Positions 1 through 12,735 of a stretch of 64,000 bases of DNA are shown piece after piece. The first letter of the stretch is position 1. Every line of letters starts with the position of its first letter. The notes below the pieces were generated by a model, which saw nothing but the letters and a program-made list of their open reading frames with translations, made no database searches and was not told the DNA's origin. Source of the DNA: Imbricaverruca yamaguchii (Eukaryota; Arthropoda; Thecostraca; Neoverrucidae); NCBI GenBank assembly GCA_034440575.1, contig JAOTOL010001623.1, positions 1,078,501 through 1,142,500 of the forward strand, read 5' to 3'. A program made the translations under genes and the position numbers.

Positions 1-1068
1 ACAACCAGACCCACACGCCACCAGACCCACACGACCAGACCCAGACCACCAGACACACACGACCAGACACACGCCACAAAACACACACCACCAGACCCAG
101 ACCACCAGACCCACACCACCAGACACACGCCACCAGACACACACCACCAGACCCACATCACCAGACACACACCACCAGACCCACATCACCAGACACACGC
201 CACCAGACACACGCCACCAGACACGCATCACCAGACACACACCACCAGACCCAGACCACCAGACCCACACCACCAGACACACACGACCAGACACACGCCA
301 CCAGACACACACCACCAGACCCAGACCACCAGACCCACATCACCAGACACACGCCACCAGACACATGCCACCAGACACACGCCACCAGACACGCACCACC
401 AGACACACACCACCAGACCCAGACCACCAGACACACACCACCAGACCCACACCACCAGACCCACATCACCAGACACACGCCACCAGACACACGCCACCAG
501 ACACGCACCACCAGACACACACGACCAGACCCACATCACCAGACACACGCCACCAGACACACGCCACCAGACACGCACCACCAGACACACACGACCAGAC
601 ACACGCCACAAAACACACACCACCAGACCCAGCCCACCAGACACAGACCACCAGACACACACCACCAGAACCACACCGCCAGACCCACACCACCAGACCC
701 ACATCACCAGACACACGCCACCAGACCCACACCACCAGACACACGCCACCAGACACACACCACCAGACACACACCACCAGACCCACATCACCAGACACAC
801 ACCACCAGACACACACCACCAGACACACGCCACCAGACACACACCACAAGACCCACACTACCAGATCCACACACCACCAGACCCAGACCACCAGACCCAC
901 ACCACCAGACACACACCACCAGACACACACCACCAGACGCACACCACCAGACGCATACCACCAGATAAACACCACCAGACCCACACCACCAGACCCACAC
1001 CACCAGACACACACCACCAGACCCACATCACCAGATGCACACCACCAGACCCAGACCACCAAGCACAT
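1..1068. repeat. 14-bp minisatellite (CCAGACMCACACCA type), cut by the window edge
   Basis: About 76 near-identical units of the form 'CACCAGACMCACRC' run from base 1 to about 1068, with variants CCAGACCCAGA, CCAGACCCACA and CCAGACACACG. Because 14 is not a multiple of 3, each reading frame cycles through the same 14-residue pattern, which explains long open frames on both strands. The strand bias is strong (almost no T on the plus strand). The array continues to the left of the window. Confidence 0.97.
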
Positions 1069-3640
1069 ACCAATATGATCCCGTCCGGCTGTGTTGCGCA
1101 ATTTTACATTATTTAATTTTGCCATTAATTGTACTCAAATTACGTGTGAATATACAACCAACTTGTCAGTCGAAGGTACAGCCTTCAACAGAGAATGCAA
1201 ACCTGGCTGGTTGCAGAAGATGGTTATTATGCCACGCCCCTCCCACACCTCCCAAGGGAAAATGGCTCTGGGTATGGTAGTAGCACTATTTTGTCGTGGG
1301 TCAGGTCCTCTGCATAGTGTTTTAAATTTACTCTACATTGGAGCTACCAGAATGTGCATATCGCAAACAAAAAACGCGTAAAACGCCTGAAGAACTTGCC
1401 GAACCTTTGTAAAGGACATCATGAGTCAGGGTGTCGGATAACATGTTGATTGAAAGGGTAAGTTTACCAGCATTGATGCATCACCCATCCCCTCCCCATC
1501 TGATGGTTACCACAGAAAGGGTATACCGCATTTCCTCATGGTGTTTTCAAACGAAGAGTATTAGAGGACCATGAAATAAAGATCAGCGTGCTGCACACGG
1601 CGTTATCTCCCGATTCTTCTCAGGAGCACATACTTTCGGTTACTAGTTGACCTCACAGACTAGTGTAAGTTGTCTTCTTCCACCAAAAAATCATAAATTT
1701 TCAGGTGTCATCGCTATCGGTTTGAACTCAGTAATAGTCTGATGTATTCCGCACAGAATATCACAGTATCGTTGGATGCTATAAAGTGCAATATGTTACA
1801 GTTCGGCCTATAATTCAAGAGTCCGATGAGAATTGCTGATTTCGTTTTGGAAACATCCTAAATAGTGCTCGAAATCAACATTTTCTCGTCGCTCGGGACT
1901 CCAAATTCAGCTTCAGCGTTCAAAATCAGCTCAGAGTGACTCACCCAGTAACCGAAACCAAGTCATCTGAGGTCACATTGGGACGATGAACCTGAATGAC
2001 CTTGGGAAGTCAATACTCAAGGATGTGAATTGGTTAGCTGAGTTGTCCATCACCACACTAAATCCAACATTGGTCATCTCTGAGCAATAAGTGAGATTAG
2101 TTGCCGGCATTAACGGTTTCGCCGAGAAACAGTCCTATATAGTCACTCTTATGACGTCACAGCTCAGAGATCTAATATGGTATCTTCAGATTTTCTGCGA
2201 TGGACTAGAACCTGATCGGATGGATGCTCTGCTGGTCGGCGGAGGATTTTTCCTACATTTAAAGGCACCGCTCTCACTTCCGCCGTCGACTTGCATTCGC
2301 CTTCTGCACGGGCGAATGTTAGCCTTCGCCGACCGGTGGGGGTGGGAGGAGAGTTGAGAGAGCCCCCGCTCTGGTCATATTCCGTGAAAGTGACGGAACG
2401 AGCAGACGTAGGGACACCATATTCTCTTGTATACATCTGTTTTAGTTTGATAATAGTTTGAGGAAATGTAGTCAGAAATTCGTCATCCCATGTCGATGTC
2501 TGACTTTCCACGAAGAGCAGCTAGCTCTTCGTGGAAAGCGAGGTGTCAAAGCCAACAAACAGTTCCTCAGAGGCGGATTCAGTGGCTTCAGAATGGGGGT
2601 GTCCTCACAATCCGACATGTACATAGACTAAACTAGGCAGTTCTTACAATTGCAAAGCCCTTCTCCAACGAATACTGCCTCGACACCACCGTTGTGCACA
2701 CTGAAAATTGTCCGAAGGTGCTGAGATGTCCTCTCAAGTCCTCGGGCAGCAGCTAGATGTGTCGTTTCCGTAACCTGAATATGCATTTTGGGAAAATATA
2801 CGTCACTCATTTTAGCCGTCCATAGAACCTCCCCAAACTAGCAAGAATTCACATTGAACCTTGTAGCAATTATTAACGATGAAGCTGATGAAAGGGTGTG
2901 TCTTCTGTCCTTTTTCCTATTCATCCTGGGTACGCTTCTGGTGAATCTAAGAACTGCGAACTTGCAAACTGTGTACGCAATTATGTTCAAACATCGACTG
3001 CCAAGTTTTGTGAAAAACTGTTGATTACTTGTGAAGACTGTTGAAGCCAAGCATCGTTCAACGTAAAATAAAATCGGAATACGCCAGTGAGAATTCGTCC
3101 TTTGAGCCACCCCTGAGCAAAGTACGAGATTAAAAGCAACTGGCGCCCTATGCAGAAAAGAATTTGATGGGAAGTCGACAAGCTCAGGATCATCGCCCAA
3201 GTCTTTAGCAGATGCAGACAAAAACAAACAGGTGAAAGGACGAGAGATGTACGCCCACTCGCCATTAATAAGGTGAATAGGGTGATCTAGATAAACGAGG
3301 TTGATGGCCTCAGGGTTTGTTGGCACATGAAACCAGAAAAATTAGTTAGTATTCCTCCTGATTTCCGATATGCTAGACAATGGGGTTAGTCCGTGCATAC
3401 ATATATGCTACTTGTCATAACCGGGGACTGGCTGCTGAGTGATGACGACCAGGTCCACAACGTCTGCCGTGCGACGTCGGCAGGATTTGCTGCGCACGTC
3501 GTCGGAATCGTAATGCAGCTGTGCCGCCACAGGTTCGGCAGGTCACGCCGCCAGTCGGTCAAACGGGTGTCGTCTAGGTGGCTGATGGTCGGCCACACGC
3601 GACGGCGGGCGCCGCCCGGCGCTGGTGCGCACCTTCTCCC
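1069..3640. other. Unique sequence, no recognisable gene
   Basis: Mixed-composition DNA between two minisatellites. The longest open frame (2838-3326, minus, 162 codons) has no recognised motif and no convincing splice context, so I do not call it a gene. A short perfect hairpin lies at 2504-2538. The last 200 bases (3440-3640) become CpG-rich before the next array. Confidence 0.5.
2504..2538. repeat. Perfect 15-bp inverted repeat with 5-nt loop
   Basis: CTTTCCACGAAGAGC (2504-2518), loop AGCTA, then its exact reverse complement (2524-2538). It is not followed by a T-run and has no neighbouring gene, so it is not a terminator. Possibly a remnant end of a foldback element. Confidence 0.8.
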
Positions 3641-4977
3641 GGCCGTGGCACGGTGTGCGTCACCCGACCGTGGCACGGCGTGCGTCACCAGACCGTGGCA
3701 CGGCGTGTCACCGACCGTGGCACGGCGTGCGTCACCCGACCGTGGCACGGCGTGCGTCACCCGACCGTGGCACGGCGTGCGTCACCCGACCGTGGCACGG
3801 CGTGCGTCACCCGACCGTGGCACGGCGTGCGTCACCCGACCGTGGCACGGCGTGCGTCACCCGACCGTGGCACAGCGTGTGTCACCCGACCGTGGCACGG
3901 CGTGCGTCACCCCCGTGCAGGCGTGCTCCCCGACCGTGGCACGGCGTGCGTCACCCGACCGTGGCACGGCGTGCGTCACCCGACCGTGGCACAGCGTGTG
4001 TCACCCGACCGTGGCACGGCGTGCGTCACCCGACCGGCCGTGACATGGCGTGCATCTCCCGACCGTGGCACAGCGTGCGTCACCCGACCGTGGCACAGCG
4101 TGCGTCACCAGACCGTGGCACGGCGTGCGTCACCCGACCGTGGCACGGCGTGCGTCACCAGACCGTGGCACGGCGTGCGTCACCCGACCGTGGCACGGCG
4201 TGCGTCACCCGACCGTGGCACGGCGTGCGTCACCCGACCGTGGCCGGCGTGGTCACCGACCGTGGCACGGCGTGCGTCACCCGACCGTGGCACGGCGTGC
4301 GTCACCCGACCGTGGCACGGCGTGCGTCACCCGACCGTGGCACGGCGTGCGTCACCCGACCGTGGCACGGCGTGCGTCACCCGACCGTGGCACGGCGTGC
4401 GTCACCCGACCGTGGCACGGCGTGCGTCACCCGACCGTGGCACGGCGTGCGTCACCCGACCGTGGCACGGCGTGCGTCACCAGACCGTGGCACGGCGTGC
4501 GTCACCCGACCGTGGCACGGCGTGCGTCACCCGACCGTGGCACGGCGTGCGTCACCACCTGACCGTGGCACGGCGTGCGTCACCCGACCGTGGCACGGGG
4601 TGCGTCACCCGACCGTGGCACGGCGTGCGTCACCAGACCGTGGCACGGCGTGCGTCACCCGACCGTGGCACGGCGTGCGTCACCCGACCGTGGCACAGCG
4701 TGCGTCACCCGACCGTGGCACAGCGTGCGTCACCCGACCGTGGCACGACTTGCGTCACCCGACCGTGGCACGGCGTGTGTCACCCGACCGTGGCACGGCG
4801 TGTGTCACTCGACCGTGGCACGGCGTGCGTCACCCGACCGTGGCACTGCGTGCATCTCCCGACCGTGGCACGGCGTGCGTCACCCGACCGTGGCACGGCG
4901 TGCGTCACCCGACCGTGGCACGGCGTGCGTCACCTGACCGTGGCACGGCGTGCGTCACCCGACCGTGGCACGGCGTG
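3641..4977. repeat. 25-bp GC-rich minisatellite
   Basis: About 53 units of a 25-bp repeat built from CGACCGTGGCACGG plus CGTGCGTCACC. Variants are mostly C/A at the CCGA/CAGA step and CACGG/CACAG. Some units are deleted or fused (3905-3935, 4035-4055, 4245-4262, 4552-4565). The 519-codon plus-strand open frame here is a by-product: 25 is coprime with 3 and the unit lacks stops in any frame. Confidence 0.97.
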
Positions 4978-6263
4978 GGGAAGCCCAGCCGCTGTTCTGA
5001 ACACATTCGGCACACGGAGTCCGGATCTGGCACGTCTGCACGTGATGCACACTGGCATTAAACTTCCCGGCCGGGCGGAATTTCCTGCCCATCGCAGGTC
5101 GGGGCGTCGCTTTGACATCCACTATCGTTTATTTTGAGCTAGATAGACAGGTGCTGGCAGTTGTATGGTAGCGTTCCATTTGTGAGCTTTTGGAGTAGCT
5201 TGGAACTTCGAGGGTTCCTTAGAGTAGAGTTGTTGTCAGGACAGTAGAGACCAATGCCAGCCGGCGTCCTGACCAGCTGAACGGCCGGAACGCCAGATGG
5301 CTTAATCATTATATGATTCAATTCCGAAGTTATGCAAACAATAGCTTAGTCTAGCAGCATGAGTTGAACGGGCCAAAGTCACTGATCAGATCAAGGTCAA
5401 GTACTGGGAAATATGTGATGAGCTGTAGAAGCTGACGCTTTTAGGACCATGGTGTGTTCAGTAAAAGGTAACCATCGGCATCAATGCAAAGCCAGATGTG
5501 GTCCCCTTCTTCAAAAATTATGGGACAGGAATGTTTTTTCAAATGCTTTCCCGTTTAACGAAAATTTCAAACTCATCCAAAGCGAAATCAGCGTGCAAAA
5601 TTATCGTTGTAAGGCATGATTTCCCAATTTTTACTCATCATCAATCCGCATTGTAGCCTCCGTGCGCGGACTCTCGGGACGTTTTATATTTTTCTTCGAT
5701 GACCTAACCTGATAAAGATTTTGAATTTAAAGCACCATTAGGGAGCACCATTTGTCATCTCATACACCTACTTGGGTTTCTAAAAATATCGTGTAAGGAC
5801 AAATTACACACCAGAACATTTTCAAGACTAAATTGCGGTGACATCTTCCCAATCTCATCTTACATTCGGATGTGCTTCTTTCATCACTTGTATGCATACT
5901 AGTATACAACTTTTCACTGTAGTTCACTAATGCCGTATTCCAAACACTTCAGAAAATTCCAGGCGGTGCTCTTGCAGGACGTTACGGCTTCTAGAGTGTT
6001 CTTTTCTATAGAATTCTACAGGCACTGACGTTAAATTTATGAATGCTAGGGGATGCTCAGCCACTATTATGTGGTGCTCAAGCACTACATGCTAACATGA
6101 AACTTCCACGTATGCTGTGCCTGCATGGTTTGTTATGGTGATGTTTCCATATAGTTCTAAAAGCTGCACTGAGATGATATCGTGTCCTGATTTTGATCCG
6201 ATCTAGCTACGTGATCACATTAGACTTGACTTACACGCTTTGACACCATCTGTCTCATGAATG
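4978..6263. other. Unique AT-moderate sequence, nothing recognised
   Basis: No open frame above about 60 codons with recognisable content, no tandem repeat and no RNA gene seen. Confidence 0.5.
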
Positions 6264-6574
6264 CATATTGGCTAAGGTAAGGAGATCGCCGGGTGGTACT
6301 GGGGTATGGTTATATTTCTGGAGGTCAATTGCCGCTCGTGCCAGGCCATCCGCACGCTGGTTGCCCGGGATACCCGCATGGCCAGGGATCCAGAGCAGGG
6401 TGAGCTGCAGGTGACAACCACGCACACCTGCAGCTCATCCTGCTCTGGATCCCTGGCCATGCGGGTATCCCGGACGACGAGCGTGCGGATGGCCTGGCAG
6501 GAGCAGCAACAGACCTCCCAGAATATAACTATACCCCAGCACCACCCGGCGATCTCCTTACCTTAACCAATATG
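6264..6574. repeat. Long hairpin: 150-bp inverted repeat with 11-nt loop, made of LINE RNase H sequence
   Basis: Left arm 6264-6413 is the reverse complement of right arm 6425-6574 with a modest number of mismatches. The loop is 6414-6424. The right arm reads on the plus strand as the end of an RNase H domain (LLWIPGHAGIPDDERADGLA, 6437-6496), and the left arm carries the same segment in the opposite direction. A transcript could fold into a long double-stranded stem. Confidence 0.9.
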
Positions 6575-7130
6575 TTATTCCGTAAATACGTACAGGCCTG
6601 CTGGGTACAGGACACCACACACATGCACACCATAAAGCCCACATTGGCCAACTGGCCCTCTTCTCACCAACACTCCGGGCCCTGCATGACCAACGCAGTC
6701 GACGCGCCCCTAAATTCCAATAACCAATCACCAACACTCCCGTTTGTATGAGGTACTACTCGCCAGACTTCGCCTTGGACACACGAAATTAACAAATAAT
6801 TATAATTTTACTGCATCACGTCGACCCCTAAATTGCTCCACATGTCGTGTTCGCCTCACTGTCGCCGATATCTTATTTACATGTACAGCATATGATCCTC
6901 ATCGCCGCGCTATCCTCCAATATTTCAACCGCAACCATCAACAGATTTCACTTCTGGCACTCCTCGGGAATGAACACCCGGCACTCCTTGACCTTTTATT
7001 TCGCTTTATACAAGAAACCCAACTCGCAGAACTAATCTGATTCTCTTTCACATTTTCACATTTTCACATTTACTCGTCCAACCTAACCGGAAATAAAGCT
7101 GAAACACACAAGACGCGCGCTACACCCTTT
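6425..7130 (+). mobile_element. 5'-truncated LINE (I/Jockey-like) tail with RNase H end and ORF2 C-terminus
   Basis: The plus strand encodes the end of RNase H (IPGHAGIPDDERADGLA) and, after an interruption, the conserved non-LTR tail (EVLLARLRLGHTKLT, CSTCRVRLTVADILFTC) ending at a stop near 7037. A short 3' tail holds AATAAA at about 7092. The frame is split at 6677-6727 by a 51-bp insertion but reads on in phase across it. 5'-truncated, and linked upstream to an inverted copy of its own RNase H segment. Confidence 0.85.
6664..6740 (+). mobile_element. 51-bp LINE 3'-tail micro-insertion with 13-bp target-site duplication
   Basis: TCACCAACACTCC occurs at 6664-6676 and again at 6728-6740. 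The 51 bases between contain GTCGACGCGCCCCTAAA and an AATAACCAA end, matching the 3' terminus of the LINE at 59350-60414. Removing the insert plus one duplicate leaves the host LINE frame continuous, so this is a very severely 5'-truncated insertion of one LINE into another. Confidence 0.85.
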
Positions 7131-8305
7131 GTTAGTTGTGTGACTGCATTACACCCGTTCTCCTCTCCGTCGTTGGAAAAATGCATACATATAGGATATT
7201 TTACACTAGGTAGGTAGATACCTATCTAATGTGGCCAAAACAGACGGTACTCCTTATAACTTGCGCTTGTTTTTTTTTTACCTACGGGTTTTCCAAGCTG
7301 CTTGGTTTCTCTCCTACATAGGTTTTCCCAGGCGTTAACTGAGTCATACACTTGCACATACCAGGTTGGGCCCGGAGTCCACGACTCGCCCTAGACGTCG
7401 GGCCTCCGCTTCGCTTTTCAGGCCGCAGGTGGGCAGTGGAGCCTCTCCATTGGTCACGATCCTGCCCACCCTCCAAAGTGTACTTCTAAGTGTAATGTGT
7501 GTAGCCATGCATGTGTATGTTTTATCTGTGTATGCATGTATCGGCTATTACGCCACGTTCTTTGTTTGCCGACGTCTCATCATTCCTCTCTTTCTTATTT
7601 GTCACAACCGGATACCACATAAGCCGGATTCAAGTAACTCTTCTTTAACGTAGCATATCTCTAGTAGATGGCACTCTGCCTCTGTTAATTTTTTTTCAAG
7701 TATCATGAATTGCGGAAGGTATGCAAATTTTCAGAGTGATGTCGTTAGCGGATAATATTTCCTTTTTCATAAATCCTCAGGGGTGGGGTGGGGTGGCGAT
7801 TGTCATCCGCGCACTGCGATATTTGATTTTGTTCTGGATGCTTGGCATAGTGCACAAATTGACACGCCTTCAAACAATCTCATCTATGGAAGCGTTTATT
7901 TCACAAACTGTTCATTATTCACGATAGTTGGATTTGTGTCGGTAGTTTCCTTGTGCTAGTTTCGATTCGCATCACGCAATGATTTTCCTCGTGTTCATCA
8001 ACAAGATATCCAAGAAAAAACACAGCCTGTCCAATCAAAATCTATCAAGCGAGTCCATTGCTTCTAGCATTGCAAGATGCCTCATGTTGCTGCATTTCGT
8101 CCTGATCATAGTGTTGGCCACCATTGTGTAACATACTCACCGTCCAACTGAATATAAAGGCTGACTGTCCGCCCGGGATGCCATGGTCGCGGCGTTGGTT
8201 ACCCTTGTTTGACATGCTCACTGTCCAACGAAATGCACAAAACCGGCTGTCTGTCCAGGACGCCATGGTTACAATGGAGGACACGGCGCCAAAGCCACAG
8301 GAAGC
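7131..8305. other. Non-coding stretch with short TAGG/TACC tracts and degenerate lead-in to the next repeat
   Basis: Contains a short TAGGTAGGTAGATACC tract (7208-7224), a T-run at 7270-7280, and two diverged units preceding the 80-bp array (8130-8300). No gene recognised. Confidence 0.5.
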
Positions 8306-8863
8306 CGACTGGTTCTGGCTGCCCGTCCCGGACACCGTGGCTACACTGGAGAACACCAGATGCATCACCATCGCGCACACGGAGCCGAGCGGTTCTGGCC
8401 GCCCGTCCCGGACACCGTGGCTACATGGAGAACACCAGATGCATCACCATCGCGCACGAGCCGAGGTTCGCCCCCCGACCTGGCTTACACTGGAACACCA
8501 GATGCATCACCATCGCGCACACGGAGCCGAGGGGTTCTGGCCGCCCGTCCCGGACACCGTGGCTACACTGGAGAACACCAGATGCATCACCATCGCGCAC
8601 ACGGAGCCGAGGGTTCTGGCTGCCCGTCCCGGACGCCGTGGCTACACTGGAGAACACCAGATGCATCACCATCGCGCACACGGAGCCGAGCGGTTCTGGC
8701 CGCCCGTCCCAGACGCCGTGACTAGACTGGAGAACACCAGATGCATCACCATCGCGCACACGGAGCCGAGCGGTTCTGGCCGCCCGTCCCAGACGCCGTG
8801 ACTAGACTGGAGAACACCAGATGCATCACCATCGCGCACACGGAGCCGACTGGTTCTGGCCGC
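8306..8863. repeat. 80-bp minisatellite, 7 units
   Basis: Units centred on AGATGCATCACCATCGCG start at 8358, 8437, 8500, 8580, 8659, 8739 and 8819. The spacing is 79-80 bp, except one deleted unit of 63 bp. Each unit also contains GGTTCTGGCCGCCCGTCCC. The two last units are the most alike. Open frames on both strands here are repeat artefacts. Confidence 0.95.
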
Positions 8864-10260
8864 TGCACGAACGGCTCCAGTGCGTGCCCGACAAACACAC
8901 ACAGGGATGGTGTCACCCGCGCACTCATCGACCGGACCCTCGCACATTGTTGCATTTGGGCACCGCACGAGAAATTACAGCCAGTCCGACAACGGCTGTC
9001 AGCAGTAATTACGACACTTAATGCGTCCGTGCATGCAGCGCTGTGTTGGATAGGCATCAAACGATGAAACAGACATTGCTAATGGAAGCAAAACATTCAC
9101 ACAACTGTCCTATATGAACATCATGACACCAACATAGAAGCACAAATGGACAATTTGAAGCATCGTACGGAGCAGCTGCATACACGATAGTCTTAGAGAG
9201 AGCCCAGAGAATCACCAGCCATCTACTATCAGGGTCCAAGCACATCACACGTATTCATGAAAGCAATATACAACGCGGCAATGACCAGTAAAACGGTTCA
9301 ATGTAGTGTACAAATTGGCGATGCTACATGACTAACGGTCGTTCGAAGCCAACAACAACCAATGACCAGTAAAACGGTTCAATGTAGTGTACAAATCAGC
9401 ATGCTTACATGGGAACTGTGCATCCCGAATTACCCGTACCCATAAACACCTAGCACAACAACTCCAGCACGGTACGTCGCTGGTGGCAATGAACACACTA
9501 TCAGAATACCCGTCATGCCACCTTGTCACATGACATAACATTAACAAACGCAGAAATCATGATCATGTGCAATAAGAGATACCACGTGAGGCATATGTCA
9601 AAGATGCCTCCCAGATGACAAGTGCGCGAACCAAAGGCCAATCTCCACGGCGCTGCATGTTTTATAGTGTCTGCAATAAGTGTGCATGTAGTTCTACTTC
9701 CTTGATAGCATGTTACCAAAGCTTCCACAAAGGTGCCTCCCATATTTATATATATGTGTGTGTGTTAATATATACATACATTGATATATATGTGTATATA
9801 TATGAATGTATGCATGCATGCCATTGAATAACAGCAAAATTCGCATTTATCTACAATTTCAGAATGCACGGCAATACACAAGTTAAAATACAGCATTGTC
9901 ACAAAAACCATGGAAAACAATTTGTGAAAGATTTGCCTCATTCCTAACTGGGAATATCTTTTTGCAATAATGCATTCATGTCCCACTGATGTCATGAATA
10001 TACATATTAGTTCCACATCGCGTGCTTTGACATAATCTGATTCACCAGTGGCGGAACTCTGCGGGTACACGTGTAATCAAAGTACAATTAAACACAAATA
10101 CAATCAATCACGTGCACTGCATGGATAAGCGGTTGCATTGCACAGCGTACAATAAGCACGCACGCGACGCCGTGGACCAAACAGCGGTCCTCCGCAAACA
10201 TCAGTCCCTGCTTTACAGGGCGTGTACGCGGCGCGTACACTGCGATTAAGCCACGCCCCC
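8864..10260. other. Non-coding stretch with one 37-bp direct duplication
   Basis: A 37-bp direct repeat (AATGACCAGTAAAACGG...) occurs at 9279-9315 and 9360-9396. A TA/TG-rich tract lies at 9745-9820. Nothing coding is recognised. Confidence 0.6.
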
Positions 10261-10263
10261 TGG

Positions 10264-10330
10264 CTGGTACATGTGAGTACCAGCCACGGTGCATGTGAGT
10301 ACCACTGGTGCATGTGAGTACCAGTACACC
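10264..10330. repeat. About 20-bp repeat, 3 units
   Basis: GTACATGTGAGTACCAG, GTGCATGTGAGTACCACTG and GTGCATGTGAGTACCAG follow one another. Each contains a GTGAGT donor-like hexamer on the plus strand. Too short to assign a function. Confidence 0.7.
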
Positions 10331-10702
10331 CCGGCTCGTGTGCGAGGCGCCTATACAGGCAGACATATTAGCGAGCGAGTGACACGAGTGGCGGGGAAAA
10401 CGGGCATTTCCTCTCGTGCAGATATTTGTTGCGCTCGAAACAACAAGGTGAAGATGAGTGCTGAAGGCAAGGTAAAGATGAGTGAATGTGATTATGGTTA
10501 ACGCGAGTCTGCTAGTATCATTCTCGCGACTAGTTTGGCTCGGTTAAAATACCCGCCAAAACATGAGTTGCAAAGGAGACAACATGCTCTGAACATCAAT
10601 GTCAAGCTGGTAAGACCTCATGGTAAGGAATCGCATGATTAACAATGAGCGTGTACTGGAAATGCGTAATTATTTCTTCCATAGCGCATGGCGAGGTTTC
10701 GA

Positions 10703-11116
10703 TCAAGAAGCTAGGATTGAGGGATAAAATTGGCTTGCGGGCCAACTTTGAAACACAAAATAATAATCGCCATCACTTTCTTCTCGCATGCCAATGATGA
10801 ACTCCTGCAGAATAATATCTCCTTCAATTTCCTCCAAGTTCCCTGCCATCCGGATCACCAGCACGGAGGCTCTATACGAGCTGAACATCAAGTTGGAATC
10901 TGCATCAGGCTGCACTTCACCATTAGAGGAAGTATAGCAGGTAAGACCAGCTTCCTCAACTTCACCATTTGAGGAAACATAGGAGGTATAGCAGGTAAGA
11001 ACAGCTTCCTCAGCTTCACCATTGGAGGAAGTGTAGCAGGTAAGGCCAGCCTCCTCAACTTCACCATTGGAGGAAGTGTAGCAGGAAAGACCAGCTTCCT
11101 GAACTTTACCATCCAT
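10703..11116 (-). CDS. Possible exon or small ORF with an in-frame 15-residue repeat (uncertain)
   Basis: Minus-strand open frame of 137 codons. Its first half is a tandem repeat of NGEVEEAGLTCYTSS. Units are 45 or 54 bp, so every length change is a multiple of 3. The second half is non-repetitive and acidic (GNLEEIEGDIILQEF, GMREESDGDYYFVF) and stays open to a stop at 10703. Preservation of frame in the repeat plus an ordinary-looking C-terminus suggest coding, but another frame (10888-11253) is also open. I recognise no family, splice sites or promoter. On the plus strand three units carry GCAGGTAAG, a donor-like string. Confidence 0.3.
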   Translation of the reverse strand: MDGKVQEAGLSCYTSSNGEVEEAGLTCYTSSNGEAEEAVLTCYTSYVSSNGEVEEAGLTCYTSSNGEVQPDADSNLMFSSYRASVLVIRMAGNLEEIEGDIILQEFIIGMREESDGDYYFVFQSWPASQFYPSILAS

Positions 11117-11253
11117 GCGTCCAACGACAAATAATTACCAGTGTTAACCGCAAGACCAAAGACGCCGGCGAATGTCTTCATTGAGCCAGCGACTGCCCAT
11201 TGCGATGCAAAACCAGCGTGGTAAGAGCTTATATCCACCGTGCCCTGAAACAC

Positions 11254-12660
11254 TGCTCACCATGGCCCCTAGTACACCAGGAGCTGAAGAGAATCAAACG
11301 AAATCTGATCACCAATCACTAACAGACACAACTCATCGATGAAGACATAGAAAATGAGTCGACAAGCAGATGTATACTGAAGAGACTCCACAAATGTCAA
11401 TAGGAAACACCTACACTATCAACTATGGGAACATTATTTCATTCGGCCACAATCATAGTGAAGCGGGATTGAAAGACAAAGCGCAACTACAAAATTACAG
11501 GACTTGTGGACAAGCTTCTCATGCTCGCCATCTACTTCAGGATAGACTGCATCTACTATCTACTACACTTACTACATGTCGACCACAATGTCATCACTGG
11601 TCATGAAGAACAACCGATCGCATGGCCCAACACCACTGAAGCAGTGTAACACTGTGTGCCGCTACGTATTCACGTGGCGATGGCAATGAGCATGTGGGAG
11701 ACTGTGCAGTGGTCACTCCCATCTAGCAGTGTGTACACACGTCACTCCACAGCAACACCAAGTCGGCGACTCACGAGGACACACTAACGCACCCGCACCA
11801 ACACCACGACATACTACTCTGCTGAGTAGTAGAGCAGTAGAGTACTGAATACTAGAGTAGTAGAGTACTAGTAAGTAGACAAGGTAAACTCACCCCCTAG
11901 CAGACACCAGGTCACCGCGCGGTACCCTGATGTCATACCAAGGGCCGCCACTTGGTACATGGCCGTGAGTGCATACCGTGTATTGCGCTATATGGCTATG
12001 TATACATCAAGTGCATATGTTTGATGAACGCAACCCACCGAGCTCCAACATTAGGAAATCAATGTATTGCATAGCACGAGATGGGATATGGTGCATAAAT
12101 ATTTGCGTGACATCGACGGCAGCTACATTTAATCTTGAAGATGTCTTAAGTATGACAATTCGTCCAAAACACATCGTTTACTAATCATGACGATTGCTTT
12201 TCCTTCATCTATGCCGCTTGATAACTCAGATAGGGAGCGGGCCTGCGTTGGTCTCCCCTGTCCTGTCAAGGCAAGACCCGAGCCGCTTCACGGGCTCGCA
12301 CGGCCCCCGACAGGCAGGATCAGCTGGCGCAACTGACCCGATAAGGGCAGGGACGACGAACCTGGGTGGCCGTGCATTGACGGCACGCAAAACTCCCGCA
12401 AAATCCTGCCGTCCAACAGGAATTCACGCATCAGGTGGTGGAGGCAGGCTTCAAGCAGGAAGCTCTGGTTAGGATAGTGCACCGGCCCGCAAAGTCGTCT
12501 CTGCAAGAATTATCATTTGTTTTCCACTTTTATTAACACAATCATGATATTTGGCTTAATTGTTGCTCTACCCTCTGAATTGGTAACGCAAACTATGAGA
12601 ACATTAGAAGAAGAAAAACGCAAGGCTCATGAATGAAATTTGAACTGCTCTTAGATGAAG
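11254..12660. other. No recognisable gene; short TAG-rich simple tract
   Basis: A degenerate AGTAGTAGAGTACT tract occupies 11813-11880. A GC-richer block at 12230-12480 has short open frames on both strands without recognisable motifs. Confidence 0.5.
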
Positions 12661-12667
12661 CTTAGAC

Positions 12668-12718
<51 letters not shown>

Positions 12719-12735
12719 AATATACATATATATAC
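12668..12735. repeat. (TA)n microsatellite, imperfect
   Basis: TATATATA run interrupted by TGTATATAAATATACATA. Confidence 0.97.

Noticed and set aside
2838..3326. 162-codon minus frame
   Set aside because: No recognisable family, and an overlapping frame (2987-3265) is open too; kept only as a remark.
3578..5137. 519-codon plus-strand open frame
   Set aside because: Entirely the 25-bp minisatellite; all frames are open because the unit lacks stops and 25 is not a multiple of 3.
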